The position numbers and the translations under genes are program-made. 5,656 bases of DNA, from contig CANRLD010000118.1 in NCBI GenBank assembly GCA_947631375.1, positions 1-5,656 on the forward strand. Reading direction: 5' to 3'. Position 1 is the first letter of the stretch; each line of letters starts with the position of its first letter. The notes beneath the pieces were generated by a model that made no database searches, had not been told where the DNA came from, and saw only the letters and a program-made list of their open reading frames with translations. Origin of the DNA: an uncultured Methylophaga sp. Lineage in GTDB: Bacteria > Pseudomonadota > Gammaproteobacteria > Nitrosococcales > Methylophagaceae. Positions 5,024 to 5,656 of the stretch are shown here, in pieces.

Positions 5024-5649
5024 TGGCCGGCGAACCTTCCTCCATTAGCAGATCAGAGCAAGACGAGGCCTCCTGGCGGGCACTCACTGTATTTTCTGGC
5101 TACCGTTTGTTTCTGGCCGCTATTTTATTTTTTGCTTTCTATCTGAAGTTGACTCCCGATTTTCTGGGACATAAATATCCACTGTTACACCATTATGCAA
5201 GCCTGGCTTATTTGATGGTTGCGGTGTTACTGATGATTTTTTCCAGCCGCCGCTGGGGTGTTTTTATCAGTCAAAGCAGTATGCAGTTGATCATTGATGT
5301 TGTTGCTCTGGCAATGATTATCCATGCCGCTGGTGGTCTGCAAAGTGGTTTGGGGGCATTGCTGGTTGTGGTTGTCGTTGCCGGTGGTGCATTAATACCG
5401 GGACGACTGGCAATATTTGTTGCAGCAATTGCGACCTTGTCCGTATTACTGGAAGCGGTGTATGCCGAGCTGACGGGGGCCGGACAAAGCCATTTTGCTC
5501 AAGCAGGTATGTTGGGCGCCATTTTTTTTATCACGGCGTTACTGGCTCAACTGCTTTCCCGCACCATGCAGCGTTCACAGTTATTAGCAGAACAACAAGC
5601 ACACGATTTGAACAAACTGGCAAACCTAAATCAGCATATTATCAGCTGA
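5023..5649 (+). CDS. pilS: PilS sensor kinase, N-terminal membrane domain, interrupted by TGA
   Basis: The frame encodes 208 residues. About six membrane segments lie near 22-41, 57-74, 87-103, 109-124, 128-146 and 160-180, followed by a signalling helix (181-208, TMQRSQLLAEQQ to LNQHIIS). This matches the N-terminal part of PilS, the histidine kinase that with PilR controls pilin transcription through sigma-54; recognisable parts include AGGGxxSGxGxLLVV-like residues 103-116 and the LAEQ-LNxxI helix. P. aeruginosa PilS is about 530 residues, continuing with PAS, HisKA and ATPase domains. The conserved segment LNxxIIxRM is broken here: TGA (5647-5649) stands where Arg is expected, and the next in-frame codons ATG CAA read Met-Gln as expected. 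The gene is therefore either disrupted by a nonsense change, split with a restart at 5650, or contains a sequence error. The window ends seven bases later. The start overlaps the upstream stop, with no strong ribosome binding site of its own. Confidence 0.85.
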   Translation: MAGEPSSISRSEQDEASWRALTVFSGYRLFLAAILFFAFYLKLTPDFLGHKYPLLHHYASLAYLMVAVLLMIFSSRRWGVFISQSSMQLIIDVVALAMIIHAAGGLQSGLGALLVVVVVAGGALIPGRLAIFVAAIATLSVLLEAVYAELTGAGQSHFAQAGMLGAIFFITALLAQLLSRTMQRSQLLAEQQAHDLNKLANLNQHIIS

Positions 5650-5656
5650 ATGCAAG

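Noticed and set aside
5647..5649. TGA read as a sense codon (recoding) in pilS
   Set aside because: None of the complete genes contains an in-frame TGA and tryptophan is encoded by TGG throughout. They happen to stop at TAA or TAG, so the window does not strictly exclude recoding, but Arg or Ser at UGA has no precedent in this group.
5640..5656. A frameshift rather than a nonsense change in pilS
   Set aside because: The codons after TGA (ATG CAA) fit the expected Met-Gln in the unshifted frame. Shifted readings give Gln-Leu-Asn-Ala, which fits the family worse. Only seven bases remain, so this is not final.

Overview
The window is chromosomal DNA from a gammaproteobacterium of moderate GC content. 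The protein sequences are closest to Pseudomonas/Enterobacteria-type SuhB, TypA/BipA, OprI, BamD and PilS. The precise genus cannot be fixed from sequence alone; a Methylophaga/Thiotrichales-like lineage is a guess. I see no insertion sequence, phage gene, CRISPR array, tRNA or rRNA, and this looks like ordinary core genome rather than an accessory island.

Layout. Positions 1-118 (minus) are the first 39 codons of an outer-membrane lipoprotein gene that looks like bamD. A 151-base divergent spacer leads to a plus-strand ErfK/YcfS-type L,D-transpeptidase (270-1439) with a LysM-like N-terminal part and a SPOR-like C-terminus. This gene converges on an Lpp/OprI alanine-zipper lipoprotein (1526-1825, minus), and a symmetrical terminator lies between them. 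A 225-base divergent spacer (1826-2050) holds the suhB control region: an extended -10 promoter, a leader stem-loop and two boxA-like sequences. Then come suhB (2051-2845) and typA/bipA (2909-4741), followed by a strong intrinsic terminator whose T-tract abuts the ribosome binding site of a small zinc-ribbon membrane protein (PP0621 family, 4805-5023). That gene overlaps by one base with pilS (from 5023), whose frame is interrupted by TGA at 5647, seven bases before the window ends.

How the parts relate. The left half is an envelope module. The transpeptidase is of the kind that attaches a C-terminal lysine of Lpp to peptidoglycan, and the neighbouring lipoprotein ends in lysine; BamD belongs to the outer-membrane protein insertion machine. 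The middle is a ribosome-related pair: SuhB (a Nus-complex factor as well as an inositol monophosphatase) and TypA (a ribosome-associated GTPase). The right end begins the PilS/PilR two-component system for type IV pili. Proximity of bamD to pilS matches my recollection of Pseudomonas gene order, with the other genes lying between them here.

The most interesting points are the boxA-like elements in the suhB leader (possible Nus-factor autoregulation), the nonsense codon in pilS at a conserved Arg position, a cysteine in the core of the lipoprotein coiled coil, and the terminator that leaves no obvious promoter for the PP0621-pilS pair.
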